A stretch of 64,000 nt of DNA from contig OZ059899.1 of the NCBI GenBank assembly GCA_964057225.1, positions 1,674,001 through 1,738,000 of the forward strand, given 5' to 3'. The stretch comes from Auanema rhodensis. Its lineage: Eukaryota > Nematoda > Chromadorea > Rhabditida > Rhabditidae. The notes beneath the pieces are model-generated. The model made no database searches. It was given only the letters and a program-made list of their open reading frames with translations, and had not been told where the DNA came from. Positions 53,144 to 64,000 of the stretch are shown here, piece by piece. The first letter of the stretch is position 1. Each line of letters opens with the position of its first letter. Made by a program: the position numbers and the translations under genes.

Positions 53144-54903
53144 AATTTAGCAAAAAGTAGATGTTTTTAGATTCCATTTTTCAAGGCAAAGACGATGGAC
53201 AATGTTATTCAACGAAAAAAATAATTCTTCAGGGTGAAAATCGAGGATATAAGTGTGAACTTATATCAGTTGATATCTCGGTGCATTTTTAAGCTAGCGC
53301 AAATCTGATAACACAGATCGACGCAGCTTAAAAATCCGCATCGAATGCACTATACTACATTGAGAAAAACTTAATACAAAAATTAGTTATGATCGTTTGA
53401 AAAATGATGCATTAGTGTATGTTGAGTTTCCATGTACACTCAACATTGCTTCCAAAAACATTTTGACAAAAATTTTTTCGAAAAATTTCGAAATAATTTA
53501 GCGAAAAGTAGATGTTTTTAGATTCCATTTTTCAAGGCAAAGACGATGGACAATGTTATTCAACGAAAAAAATAATTCTTCAGGGTGAAAATCGAGGATA
53601 TAAGTGTGAACTTATATCAGTTGATATCTCGGTGCATTTTTAAGCTAGCGCAAATCTGATAACACAGATCGACGCAACTTAAAAATCCGCATCGAATGCA
53701 CTATACTACATTGAGAAACGCTTGATACAAAAATTAGTTATGATCGTTTGAAAAATGATGCATTAGTGTATGTTGAGTTTCCATGTACACTCAACATTGC
53801 TTCCAAAAACATTTTGACAAAAATTTTTTCGAAAAATTTCAAAATAATTTAGCAAAAAGTAGATGTTTTTAAATTCTTTTTTTCAAGGCAAAGACGATGA
53901 ACAATGTTATTCAACGAAAAAATCAATTCTTCAGGGTGAAAATCGAGGATATAAGTGTGAACTTATATCAGTTGATATCTCGGTGCATTTTTAAGCTAGC
54001 GCAAATCTGATAACACAGATCGACGCAGCTTAAAAATCCGCATCAAATGCGCTATACTACATTGAGAAACGCTTGATACAAAAATTAGTTATGATCGTTT
54101 GAAAAATGATGCATTAGTGTATGTTGAGTTTCCATGTACACTCAACATTGCTTCCAAAAACATTTTGACAAAAATTTTTTCGAAAAATTTCAAATAAATT
54201 TAGCAAAAAGTAGATGTTTTTAGATTCCATTTCTCAAGGCAAAGACGATGGACAATGTTATTCAACGAAAAAATTAATTCTTCAGGGTGAAAATTGAGGA
54301 TATAAGTGTGAACTTATATCAGTTGATATCTCGGTGCATTTTTAAGCTAGCGCAAATCTGATAACACAGATCGACGCAACTTAAAAATCCGCATCGAATG
54401 CACTATACTACATTGAGAAACGCTTAATACAAAAATTAGTTATGATCGTTTGAAAAATGATGCATTAGTGTATGTTGAGTTTCCATGTACACTCAACATT
54501 GCTTCCAAAAACATTTTGACAAAACTTTTTTTGAAAAATTTCAAAATAATTTAGCAAAAAGTAGATGTTTTTAGATTCCGTTTTTCAAGGCAAAGACGAT
54601 GGACAATGTTATTCAACGAAAAAATTAATTCTTCAGGGTGAAAATCGAGGATATAAGTGTGAACTTATATCAGTTGATATCTCGGTGCATTTTTAAGCTA
54701 CCGCAAATCTGATAACACAGATCGACGCAGCTTAAAAATCCATATCAAATGCACTATACTACATTGAGAAACGCTTGATACAAAAATTAGTTATGATCGT
54801 TTGAAAAATGATGCATTAGTGTATGTTGAGTTTCCATGTACACTCAACATTGCTTCCAAAAACATTTTGACAAAAATTTTTTCCAAAAATTTCAAAATAA
54901 TTT

Positions 54904-57009
54904 AGCAAAAAGTAGATGTTTTTAGATTCCATTTTACAAGGCAAAGACGATGGACAATGTTATTCAACGAAAAAAATAATTCTTCAGGGTGAAAATCGAG
55001 GATATAAGTGTGAACTTATATCAATTGATATCTCGGTGCATTTTTAAGCTAGCGCAAATCTGATAACACAGATCGACGCAGCTTAAAAATCCGCATCGAA
55101 TGCACTATACTACATTGAGAAACGCTTAATACAAAAATTAGTTATGATCGTTTGAAAAATGATGCATTAGTGTATGTTGAGTTTCCATGTACACTCAACA
55201 TTGCTACCAAAAACATTTTGACAAAAATTTTTTTGAAAAATTTCAGAATAATTTAGCAAAAAGTAGATGTTTTTAGATTCCATTTTTCAAGGCAAAGACG
55301 ATGGACAATGTTATTCAACGAAAAAAATAATTCTTCAGGGTGAAAATCGAGGATATAAGTGTGAACTTATATCAGTTGATATCTCGGTGCATTTTCAAGC
55401 TAGCGCAAATCTGATAACACAGATCGACGCAGCTTAAAAATCCGCATCGAATGCACTATACTACATTGAGAAAAACTTAATACAAAAATTAGGTATGATC
55501 GTTTGAAAACTGATGCATTAGTGTATGTTGAGTTTCCATGTACACTCAACATTGCTTCCAAAAACATTTTGACAAAAATTTTTTCGAAAAATTTCGAAAT
55601 AATTTAGCAAAAAGTAGATGTTTTTAGATTCCATTTTTCAAGGCAAAGACGATGGACAATGTTATTCAACGAAAAAAATAATTCTTCAGGGTGAAAATCG
55701 AGGATATAAGTGTGAACTTATATCAGTTGATATCTCGGTGCATTTTTAAGCTAGCGCAAATCTGATAACACAGATCGACGCAACTTAAAAATCCGCATCG
55801 AATGCACTATACTACATTGAGAAACGCTTGATACAAAAATTAGTTATGATCGTTTGAAAAATGATGCATTAGTGTATGTTGAGTTTCCATGTACACTCAA
55901 CATTGCTTCCAAAAACATTTTGACAAAAATTTTTTCGAAAAATTTCAAAATAATTTAGCAAAAAGTAGATGTTTTTAAATTCTTTTTTTCAAGGCAAAGA
56001 CGATGAACAATGTTATTCAACGAAAAAATCAATTCTTCAGGGTGAAAATCGAGGATATAAGTGTGAACTTATATCAGTTGATATCTCGGTGCATTTTTAA
56101 GCTAGCGCAAATCTGATAACACAGATCGACGCAGCTTAAAAATCCGCATCAAATGCACTATACTACATTGAGAAACGCTTGATACAAAAATTAGTTATGA
56201 TCGTTTGAAAAATGATGCATTAGTGTATGTTGAGTTTCCATGTACACTCAACATTGCTTCCAAAAACATTTTGACAAAAATTTTTTCGAAAAATTTCAAA
56301 TAAATTTAGCAAAAAGTAGATGTTTTTAGATTCCATTTCTCAAGGCAAAGACGATGGACAATGTTATTCAACGAAAAAATTAATTCTTCAGGGTGAAAAT
56401 TGAGGATATAAGTGTGAACTTATATCAGTTGATATCTCGGTGCATTTTTAAGCTAGCGCAAATCTGATAACACAGATCGACGCAGCTTAAAAATCCGCAT
56501 CGAATGCACTATACTACATTGAGAAACGCTTAATACAAAAATTAGTTATGATCGTTTGAAAAATGATGCATTAGTGTATGTTGAGTTTCCATGTACACTC
56601 AACATTGCTTCCAAAAACATTTTGACAAAACTTTTTTTGAAAAATTTCAAAATAATTTAGCAAAAAGTAGATGTTTTTAGATTCCGTTTTTCAAGGCAAA
56701 GACGATGGACAATGTTATTCAACGAAAAAATTAATTCTTCAGGGTGAAAATCGAGGATATAAGTGTGAACTTATATCAGTTGATATCTCGGTGCATTTTT
56801 AAGCTACCGCAAATCTGATAACACAGATCGACGCAGCTTAAAAATCCATATCAAATGCACTATACTACATTGAGAAACGCTTGATACAAAAATTAGTTAT
56901 GATCGTTTGAAAAATGATGCATTAGTGTATGTTGAGTTTCCATGTACACTCAACATTGCTTCCAAAAACATTTTGACAAAAATTTTTTCCAAAAATTTCA
57001 AAATAATTT
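54904..57009. repeat. Canonical HOR copy 5 (subtype y): A-E-F-G-C-D
   Basis: Monomers start at 54904, 55255, 55606, 55957, 56308 and 56659. It lacks the x markers and has TTTTCAAGCT in its E monomer, as in copy 2. The E copy also has private TTAGGTATGATCG and GAAAACTGATG. It is followed at 57010 by the same A/D hybrid that follows copy 2. Confidence 0.9.
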
Positions 57010-60000
57010 AGCAAAAAGTAGATGTTTTTAGATTCCATTTTACAAGGCAAAGACGATGGACAATGTTATTCAACGAAAAAAATAATTCTTCAGGGTGAAA
57101 ATCGAGGATATAAGTGTGAACTTATATCAGTTGATATCTCGGTGCATTTTTAAGCTACCGCAAATCTGATAACACAGATCGACGCAGCTTAAAAATCCAT
57201 ATCAAATGCACTATACTACATTGAGAAACGCTTGATACAAAAATTAGTTATGATCGTTTGAAAAATGATGCATTAGTGTATGTTGAGTTTCCATGTACAC
57301 TCAACATTGCTTCCAAAAACATTTTGACAAAAATTTTTTCCAAAAATTTCGAAATAATTTAGCAAAAAGTAGATGTTTTTAGATTCCATTTTACAAGGCA
57401 AAGACGATGGACAATGTTATTCAACGAAAAAAATAATTCTTCAGGGTGAAAATCGAGGATATAAGTGTGAACTTATATCAGTTGATATCTCGGTGCATTT
57501 TTAAGCTAGCGCAAATCTGATAACACAGATCGACGCAGCTTAAAAATCCGCATCGAATGCACTATACTACATTGAGAAAAACTTAATACAAAAATTAGTT
57601 ATGCTCGTTTGAAAAATGATGCATTAGTGTATGTTGAGTTTCCATGTACACTCAACATTGCTTCCAAAAACATTTTGACAAAAATTTTTTCGAAAAATTT
57701 CAAAATAATTTAGCAAAAAGTAGATGTTTTTAGATTCCATTTTTCAAGGCAAAGACGATGGACAATGTTATTCAACGAAAAAAATAATTCTTCAGGGTGA
57801 AAATCGAGGATATAAGTGTGAACTTATATCAGTTGATATCTCGGTGCATTTTTAAGCTAGCGCAAATCTGATAACACAGATCGACGCAGCTTAAAAATCC
57901 GCATCGAATGCACTATACTACATTGAGAAACGCTTGATACAAAAATTAGTTAAGATCGTTTGAAAAATGATGCATTAGTGTATGTTGAGTTTCCATGTAC
58001 ACTCAACATTGCTTCCAAAAACATTTTGACAAAAATTTTTTCGAAAAATTTCAAAATAATTTAGCAAAAAGTAGATGTTTTTAGATTCCATTTTTCAAGG
58101 CAAAGACGATGGACAATGTTATTCAACGAAAAAAATAATTCTTCAGGGTGAAAATCGAGGATATAAGTGTGAACTTATATCAGTTGATATCTCGGTGCAT
58201 TTTTAAGCTAGCGCAAATCTGATAACACAGATCGACGCAGCTTAAAAATCCGCATCGAATGCACTATACTACATTGAGAAACGCTTAATACAAAAATTAG
58301 TTATGATCGTTTGAAAAATGATGCATTAGTGTATGTTGAGTTTCCATGTACACTCAACATTGCTACCAAAAACATTTTGACAAAAATTTTTTTGAAAAAT
58401 TTCAGAATAATTTAGCAAAAAGTAGATGTTTTTAGATTCCATTTTTCAAGGCAAAGACGATGGACAATGTTATTCAACGAAAAAAATAATTCTTCAGGGT
58501 GAAAATCGAGGATATAAGTGTGAACTTATATCAGTTGATATCTCGGTGCATTTTCAAGCTAGCGCAAATCTGATAACACAGATCGACGCAGCTTAAAAAT
58601 CCGCATCGAATGCACTATACTACATTGAGAAAAACTTAATACAAAAATTAGTTATGATCGTTTGAAAAATGATGCATTAGTGTATGTTGAGTTTCCATGT
58701 ACACTCAACATTGCTTCCAAAAACATTTTGACAAAAATTTTTTCGAAAAATTTCGAAATAATTTAGCAAAAAGTAGATGTTTTTAGATTCCATTTTTCAA
58801 GGCAAAGACGATGGACAATGTTATTCAACGAAAAAAATAATTCTTCAGGGTGAAAATCGAGGATATAAGTGTGAACTTATATCAGTTGATATCTCGGTGC
58901 ATTTTTAAGCTAGCGCAAATCTGATAACACAGATCGACGCAACTTAAAAATCCGCATCGAATGCATTATACTACATTGAGAAACGCTTGATACAAAAATT
59001 AGTTATGATCGTTTGAAAAATGATGCATTAGTGTATGTTGAGTTTCCATGTACACTCAACATTGCTTCCAAAAACATTTTGACAAAAATTTTTTCGAAAA
59101 ATTTCAAAATAATTTAGCAAAAAGTAGATGTTTTTAAATTCTTTTTTTCAAGGCAAAGACGATGAACAATGTTATTCAACGAAAAAATCAATTCTTCAGG
59201 GTGAAAATCGAGGATATAAGTGTGAACTTATATCAGTTGATATCTCGGTGCATTTTTAAGCTAGCGCAAATCTGATAACACAGATCGACGCAGCTTAAAA
59301 ATCCGCATCAAATGCACTATACTACATTGAGAAACGCTTGATACAAAAATTAGTTATGATCGTTTGAAAAATGATGCATTAGTGTATGTTGAGTTTCCAT
59401 GTACACTCAACATTGCTTCCAAAAACATTTTGACAAAAATTTTTTCGAAAAATTTCAAAATAATTTAGCGAAAAGTAGATGTTTTTAGATTCCGTTTTTC
59501 AAGGCAAAGACGATGGACAATGTTATTCATCGAAAAAATTAATTCTTCAGGGTGAAAATCGAGGATATAAGTGTGAACTTATATCAATTGATATCTCGGT
59601 GCATTTTTAAGCTAGCGCAAATCTGATAACACAGATCGACGCAGCTTAAAAATCCGCATCGAATGCACTATACTACATTGAGAAACGCTTAATACAAAAA
59701 TTAGTTATGATCGTTTGAAAAATGATGCATTAGTGTATGTTGAGTTTCCATGTACACTCAACATTGCTACCAAAAACATTTTGACAAAAATTTTTTTGAA
59801 AAATTTCAGAATAATTTAGCAAAAAGTAGATGTTTTTAGATTCCATTTTTCAAGGCAAAGACGATGGACAATGTTATTCAACGAAAAAAATAATTCTTTA
59901 GGGTGAAAATCGAGGATATAAGTGTGAACTTATATCAGTTGATATCTCGGTGCATTTTTAAGCTAGCGCAAATCTGATAACACAGATCGACGCAGCTTAA

Positions 60001-60168
60001 AAATCCGCATCGAATGCACTATACTACATTGAGAAAAACTTAATACAAAAATTAGTTATGATCGTTTGAAAAATGATGCATTAGTGTATGTTGAGTTTCC
60101 ATGTACACTCAACATTGCTTCCAAAAACATTTTGACAAAAATTTTTTCGAAAAATTTCGAAATAATTT
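57010..60168. repeat. Zone of hybrid monomers after the canonical HOR
   Basis: Nine monomers: A/D (57010; CAGTTG, CTACCGC, AATCCATATC), A/E (57361; TTTTACAAGG then GAGAAAAACTTAA, with private TTATGCTCG), F-like with TTAGTTAAGATCG (57712), E/A (58063; A-type end GCTACC), E (58414), F (58765; private ATGCATTATAC), G (59116), D/A (59467; TCCGTTTTTC then CAATTG and GCTACC, with private TTCATCGAAAA) and E (59818; private TTCTTTAGGG). Each hybrid can be read as a join of two neighbouring classes at the same monomer position. Confidence 0.78.
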
Positions 60169-63100
60169 AGCAAAAAGTAGATGTTTTCAGATTCCATTTT
60201 TCAAGGCAAAGACGATGGACAATGTTATTCAACGAAAAAAATAATTCTTCAGGGTGAAAATCGAGGATATAAGTGTGAACTTATATCAGTTGATATCTCG
60301 GTGCATTTTTAAGCTAGCGCAAATCTGATAACACAGATCGACGCAACTTAAAAATCCGCATCGAATGCACTATACTACATTGAGAAACGCTTGATACAAA
60401 AATTAGTTATGATCGTTTGAAAAATGATGCATTAGTGTATGTTGAGTTTCCATGTACACTCAACATTGCTTCCAAAAACATTTTGACAAAAATTTTTTCG
60501 AAAAATTTCAAAATATATTAGCAAAAAGTAGATGTTTTTAAATTCTTTTTTTCAAGGCAAAGACGATGAACAATGTTATTCAACGAAAAAATCAATTCTT
60601 CAGGGTGAAAATCGAGGATATAAGTGTGAACTTATATCAGTTGATATCTCGGTGCATTTTTAAGCTAGCGCAAATCTGATAACACAGATCGACGCAGCTT
60701 AAAAATCCGCATCAAATGCACTATACTACATTGAGAAACGCTTGATACAAAAATTAGTTATGATCGTTTGAAAAATGATGCATTAGTGTATGTTGAGTTT
60801 CCATGTACACTCAACATTGCTTCCAAAAACATTTTGACAAAAATTTTTTCGAAAAATTTCAAATAAATTTAGCAAAAAGTAGATGTTTTTAGATTCCATT
60901 TCTCGAGGCAAAGACGATGGACAATGTTATTCAACGAAAAAATTAATTCTTCAGGGTGAAAATTGAGGATATAAGTGTGAACTTATATCAGTTGATATCT
61001 CGGTGCATTTTTAAGCTAGCGCAAATCTGATAACACAGATCGACGCAGCTTAAAAATCCGCATCAAATGCACTATACTACATTGAGAAACGCTTAATACA
61101 AAAATTAGTTATGATCGTTTGAAAAATGATGCATTAGTGTATGTTGAGTTTCCATGTACACTCAACATTGCTTCCAAAAACATTTTGACAAAAATTTTTT
61201 CGAAAAATTTCGAAATAATTTAGCAAAAAGTAGATGTTTTCAGATTCCATTTTTCAAGGCAAAGACGATGGACAATGTTATTCAACGAAAAAAATAATTC
61301 TTCAGGGTGAAAATCGAGGATATAAGTGTGAACTTATATCAGTTGATATCTCGGTGCATTTTTAAGCTAGCGCAAATCTGATAACACAGATCGACGCAAC
61401 TTAAAAATCCGCATCGAATGCACTATACTACATTGAGAAACGCTTGATACAAAAATTAGTTATGATCGTTTGAAAAATGATGCATTAGTGTATGTTGAGT
61501 TTCCATGTACACTCAACATTGCTTCCAAAAACATTTTGACAAAAATTTTTTCGAAAAATTTCAAAATATATTAGCAAAAAGTAGATGTTTTTAAATTCTT
61601 TTTTTCAAGGCAAAGACGATGAACAATGTTATTCAACGAAAAAATCAATTCTTCAGGGTGAAAATCGAGGATATAAGTGTGAACTTATATCAGTTGATAT
61701 CTCGGTGCATTTTTAAGCTAGCGCAAATCTGATAACACAGATCGACGCAGCTTAAAAATCCGCATCAAATGCACTATACTACATTGAGAAACGCTTGATA
61801 CAAAAATTAGTTATGATCGTTTGAAAAATGATGCATTAGTGTATGTTGAGTTTCCATGTACACTCAACATTGCTTCCAAAAACATTTTGACAAAAATTTT
61901 TTCGAAAAATTTCAAATAAATTTAGCAAAAAGTAGATGTTTTTAGATTCCATTTCTCAAGGCAAAGACGATGGACAATGTTATTCAACGAAAAAATTAAT
62001 TCTTCAGGGTGAAAATTGAGGATATAAGTGTGAACTTATATCAGTTGATATCTCGGTGCATTTTTAAGCTAGCGCAAATCTGATAACACAGATCGACGCA
62101 GCTTAAAAATCCGCATCGAATGCACTATACTACATTGAGAAACGCTTAATACAAAAATTAGTTATGATCGTTTGAAAAATGATGCATTAGTGTATGTTGA
62201 GTTTCCATGTACACTCAACATTGCTTCCAAAAACATTTTGACAAAACTTTTTTTGAAAAATTTCGAAATAATTTAGCAAAAAGTAGATGTTTTCAGATTC
62301 CATTTTTCAAGGCAAAGACGATGGACAATGTTATTCAACGAAAAAAATAATTCTTCAGGGTGAAAATCGAGGATATAAGTGTGAACTTATATCAGTTGAT
62401 ATCTCGGTGCATTTTTAAGCTAGCGCAAATCTGATAACACAGATCGACGCAACTTAAAAATCCGCATCGAATGCACTATACTACATTGAGAAACGCTTGA
62501 TACAAAAATTAGTTATGATCGTTTGAAAAATGATGCATTAGTGTATGTTGAGTTTCCATGTACACTCAACATTGCTTCCAAAAACATTTTGACAAAAATT
62601 TTTTCGAAAAATTTCAAAATATATTATCAAAAAGTAGATGTTTTTAAATTCTTTTTTTCAAGGCAAAGACGATGAACAATGTTATTCAACGAAAAAATCA
62701 ATTCTTCAGGGTGAAAATCGAGGATATAAGTGTGAACTTATATCAGTTGATATCTCGGTGCATTTTTAAGCTAGCGCAAATCTGATAACACAGATCGACG
62801 CAGCTTAAAAATCCGCATCAAATGCACTATACTACATTGAGAAACGCTTGATACAAAAATTAGTTATGATCGTTTGAAAAATGATGCATTAGTGTATGTT
62901 GAGTTTCCATGTACACTCAACATTGCTTCCAAAAACATTTTGACAAAAATTTTTTCGAAAAATTTCAAATAAATTTAGCAAAAAGTAGATGTTTTTAGAT
63001 TCCATTTCTCAAGGCAAAGACGATGGACAATGTTATTCAACGAAAAAATTAATTCTTCAGGGTGAAAATTGAGGATATAAGTGTGAACTTATATCAGTTG

Positions 63101-63327
63101 ATATCTCGGTGCATTTTTAAGCTAGCGCAAATCTGATAACACAGATCGACGCAGCTTAAAAATCCGCATCGAATGCACTATACTACATTGAGAAACGCTT
63201 AATACAAAAATTAGTTATGATCGTTTGAAAAATGATGCATTAGTGTATGTTGAGTTTCCATGTACACTCAACATTGCTTCCAAAAACATTTTGACAAAAC
63301 TTTTTTTGAAAAATTTCAAAATAATTT
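60169..63327. repeat. F-G-C trimer repeated three times (3 x 1053 bp)
   Basis: Copies at 60169-61221, 61222-62274 and 62275-63327 each contain F, G and C. All three F monomers share GATGTTTTCAG, and the F-to-G borders share CAAAATATATTA, which I saw only here. The third border has a further change, ATTATCAAAAAG. The C copies differ: TCTCGAGGCAAAG and CATCAAATG in the first, a CTTTTTTTG end in the second and third. This is a local three-monomer HOR derived from the A-E-F-G-C-D unit by loss of A, E and D. Confidence 0.86.
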
Positions 63328-64000
63328 AGCAAAAAGTAGATGTTTTTAGATTCCGTTTTTCAAGGCAAAGACGATGGACATTGTTATTCAACGAAAAAAT
63401 TAATTCTTCAGGGTGAAAATCGAGGATATAAGTGTGAACTTATATCAGTTGATATCTCGGTGCATTTTTAAGCTACCGCAAATCTGATAACACAGATCGA
63501 CGCAGCTTAAAAATCCGCATCGAATGCACTATACTACATTGAGAAACGCTTAATACAAAAATTAGTTATGATCGTTTGAAAAATGATGCATTAGTGTATG
63601 TTGAGTTTCCATGTACACTCAACATTGCTTCCAAAAACATTTTGACAAAACTTTTTTTGAAAAATTTCAAAATAATTTAGCAAAAAGTAGATGTTTTTAG
63701 ATTCCGTTTTTCAAGGCAAAGACGATGGACAATGTTATTCAACGAAAAAATTAATTCTTCAGGGTGAAAATCGAGGATATAAGTGTGAACTTATATCAGT
63801 TGATATCTCGGTGCATTTTTAAGCTACCGCAAATCTGATAACACAGATCGACGCAGCTTAAAAATCCGCATCAAATGCACTATACTACATTGAGAAACGC
63901 TTGATACAAAAATTAGTTATGATCGTTTGAAAAATGATGCATTAGTGTATGTTGAGTTTCCATGTACACTCAACATTGCTTCCAAAAACATTTTGACAAA
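63328..64000. repeat. Two D monomers at the right edge, the last partial
   Basis: The D monomer at 63328 has a private GGACATTGTT and ends with CATCGAATG and CGCTTAA, so it is a D/C hybrid. The D monomer at 63679 has CTACCGC, CATCAAATG and CGCTTGA and is cut by the window edge after 322 bases. The array continues to the right. Confidence 0.88.

Larger units (their letters stand above)
52798..53148. repeat. Representative satellite monomer (class A)
   Basis: This 351-bp copy serves as the reference; p1 is the A of AGCAAAAAG. It has 52 C and 57 G (31% G+C) and 11 CpG. In order it contains the class-defining stretch p24-73, a 9-bp hairpin at p98-119, an EcoRV site (GATATC) at about p124, a nested inverted repeat at p133-202, an NsiI-type ATGCAT at about p256, a second 9-bp inverted repeat at p271-298, and an A/T tract at p316-346. 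Diagnostic sites are p33 (T/A), p49-50 (GG, AG or GA), p94 (C/T), p121 (A/G), p149 (G/C/A), p178 and p182 (G/A and A/G), p195 (G/A), p220-225 (CGCTTAA, GGCTTAA, AACTTAA or CGCTTGA), p303 (A/T) and p331-332 (TG, CG or CC). Confidence 0.97.
52798..54903. repeat. Canonical HOR copy 4 (subtype x): A-E-F-G-C-D
   Basis: Monomers start at 52798, 53149, 53500, 53851, 54202 and 54553. Marker for marker it matches copy 3, including TTAGCGAAAAG, CAAATGCGC and GACGCAACTTA, apart from the complete A monomer and an intact CAAATGCAC in D. It is the best reference for the 2106-bp unit. Confidence 0.92.
1..64000. repeat. 351-bp satellite DNA array filling the window
   Basis: The same roughly 351-bp sequence recurs head to tail from the first base to the last, with no unique sequence between copies and no copy in reverse orientation. 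The anchor TACAAAAATTAG has its C at 241, 592, 943, 1294, 1645 and so on, at exact 351-bp steps as far as 50434. The register then shifts once by 135 bp and continues to the end. Copies differ mainly by recurrent single-base variants that define classes. Every reading frame is closed by stops inside each monomer, and the array is not interrupted by any transposon. Tandem satellites of this kind are known from centromeres and pericentromeric heterochromatin of animals and plants; that this one is centromeric is inference. I do not recognise the family. Confidence 0.99.

Noticed and set aside
1-64000. A tandem protein-coding repeat, because 351 is a multiple of three
   Set aside because: A multiple of three keeps the frame from copy to copy, but all six frames contain stops inside the monomer, so no repeat protein can be read through.
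1-64000. A CRISPR-like or other repeat-spacer array
   Set aside because: The regular spacing comes from whole-unit tandem repetition. There are no unique spacers; the sequence between any two anchors is itself the repeat.
1-64000. Tandem 5S rRNA, tRNA or histone gene units
   Set aside because: No pol III box A/box B pair, tRNA cloverleaf, rRNA core or open reading frame of suitable length is visible in the monomer.
1-64000. Assignment to a named satellite family or species
   Set aside because: Length and base composition resemble several insect satellites of about 350-360 bp, but I do not recognise the sequence. A database search would be needed.
1-64000. Bacterial promoters, terminators or ribosome-binding sites
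   Set aside because: T-runs after short hairpins and TATAAT-like strings occur in each monomer, but this is expected in 69% A+T repeats, and there are no genes for them to serve.

Overview
The whole 64 kb window is one uninterrupted tandem satellite DNA array. I see no protein-coding gene, RNA gene, transposon, CRISPR array or unique sequence anywhere in it. The unit is an AT-rich monomer of 351 bp (31% G+C, counted on the monomer at 52798-53148). All copies run head to tail in the same orientation. Taking the start as the A of AGCAAAAAG, the window holds a 12-base tail of a monomer, 144 full monomers (13-50556), one damaged pair of 486 bp (50557-51042), 36 full monomers (51043-63678) and a 322-base partial monomer. 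The sum is exactly 64000, so I find only one net length change in about 182 copies.

The monomers fall into recurrent classes, named here by diagnostic bases (p = position in the monomer). A: TTTTACAAGG near p33 and CAATTG near p120. B: GATAGAC, CAACAAGAAAA, GCTTGAAAA and AAGGCTTAA. C: usually TTTCTCAAGG with AATTGAGG. D: TCCGTTTTTC, often CTACCGC and CATCAAATG. E: GAGAAAAACTTAA. F: GACGCAACTTA. G: AAATTCTTTTTTTC with GATGAAC. Their order makes higher-order repeats (HORs). The left end (13-6681) uses a six-monomer unit A'-B-C-D-A-B'. From 6682 the B class becomes rare (lost after about 31 kb), and a second six-monomer unit A-E-F-G-C-D (2106 bp) appears. That unit is cleanest in five copies at 46345-57009.

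Between these lie scrambled zones: C-D and A-D dimers (8437-13701, 19669-24582), mixed hybrid monomers (13702-19668, 24583-46344 and 57010-60168), and an F-G-C trimer repeated three times (60169-63327). Private single-base variants repeated at exact multiples of 351 bp reveal many local duplications. These are the expected marks of unequal exchange and gene conversion.

This layout fits eukaryotic centromeric or pericentromeric heterochromatin. CpG is not depleted (11 observed against about 8.4 expected in one monomer), which argues weakly against a genome with heavy germline CpG methylation and would suit an invertebrate such as an insect. I do not recognise the satellite family and cannot name the organism. 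The most notable points are the strict 351-bp register, two different six-monomer HORs in one array, a single out-of-register junction at 50750/50753, and three inverted repeats kept in nearly every monomer.
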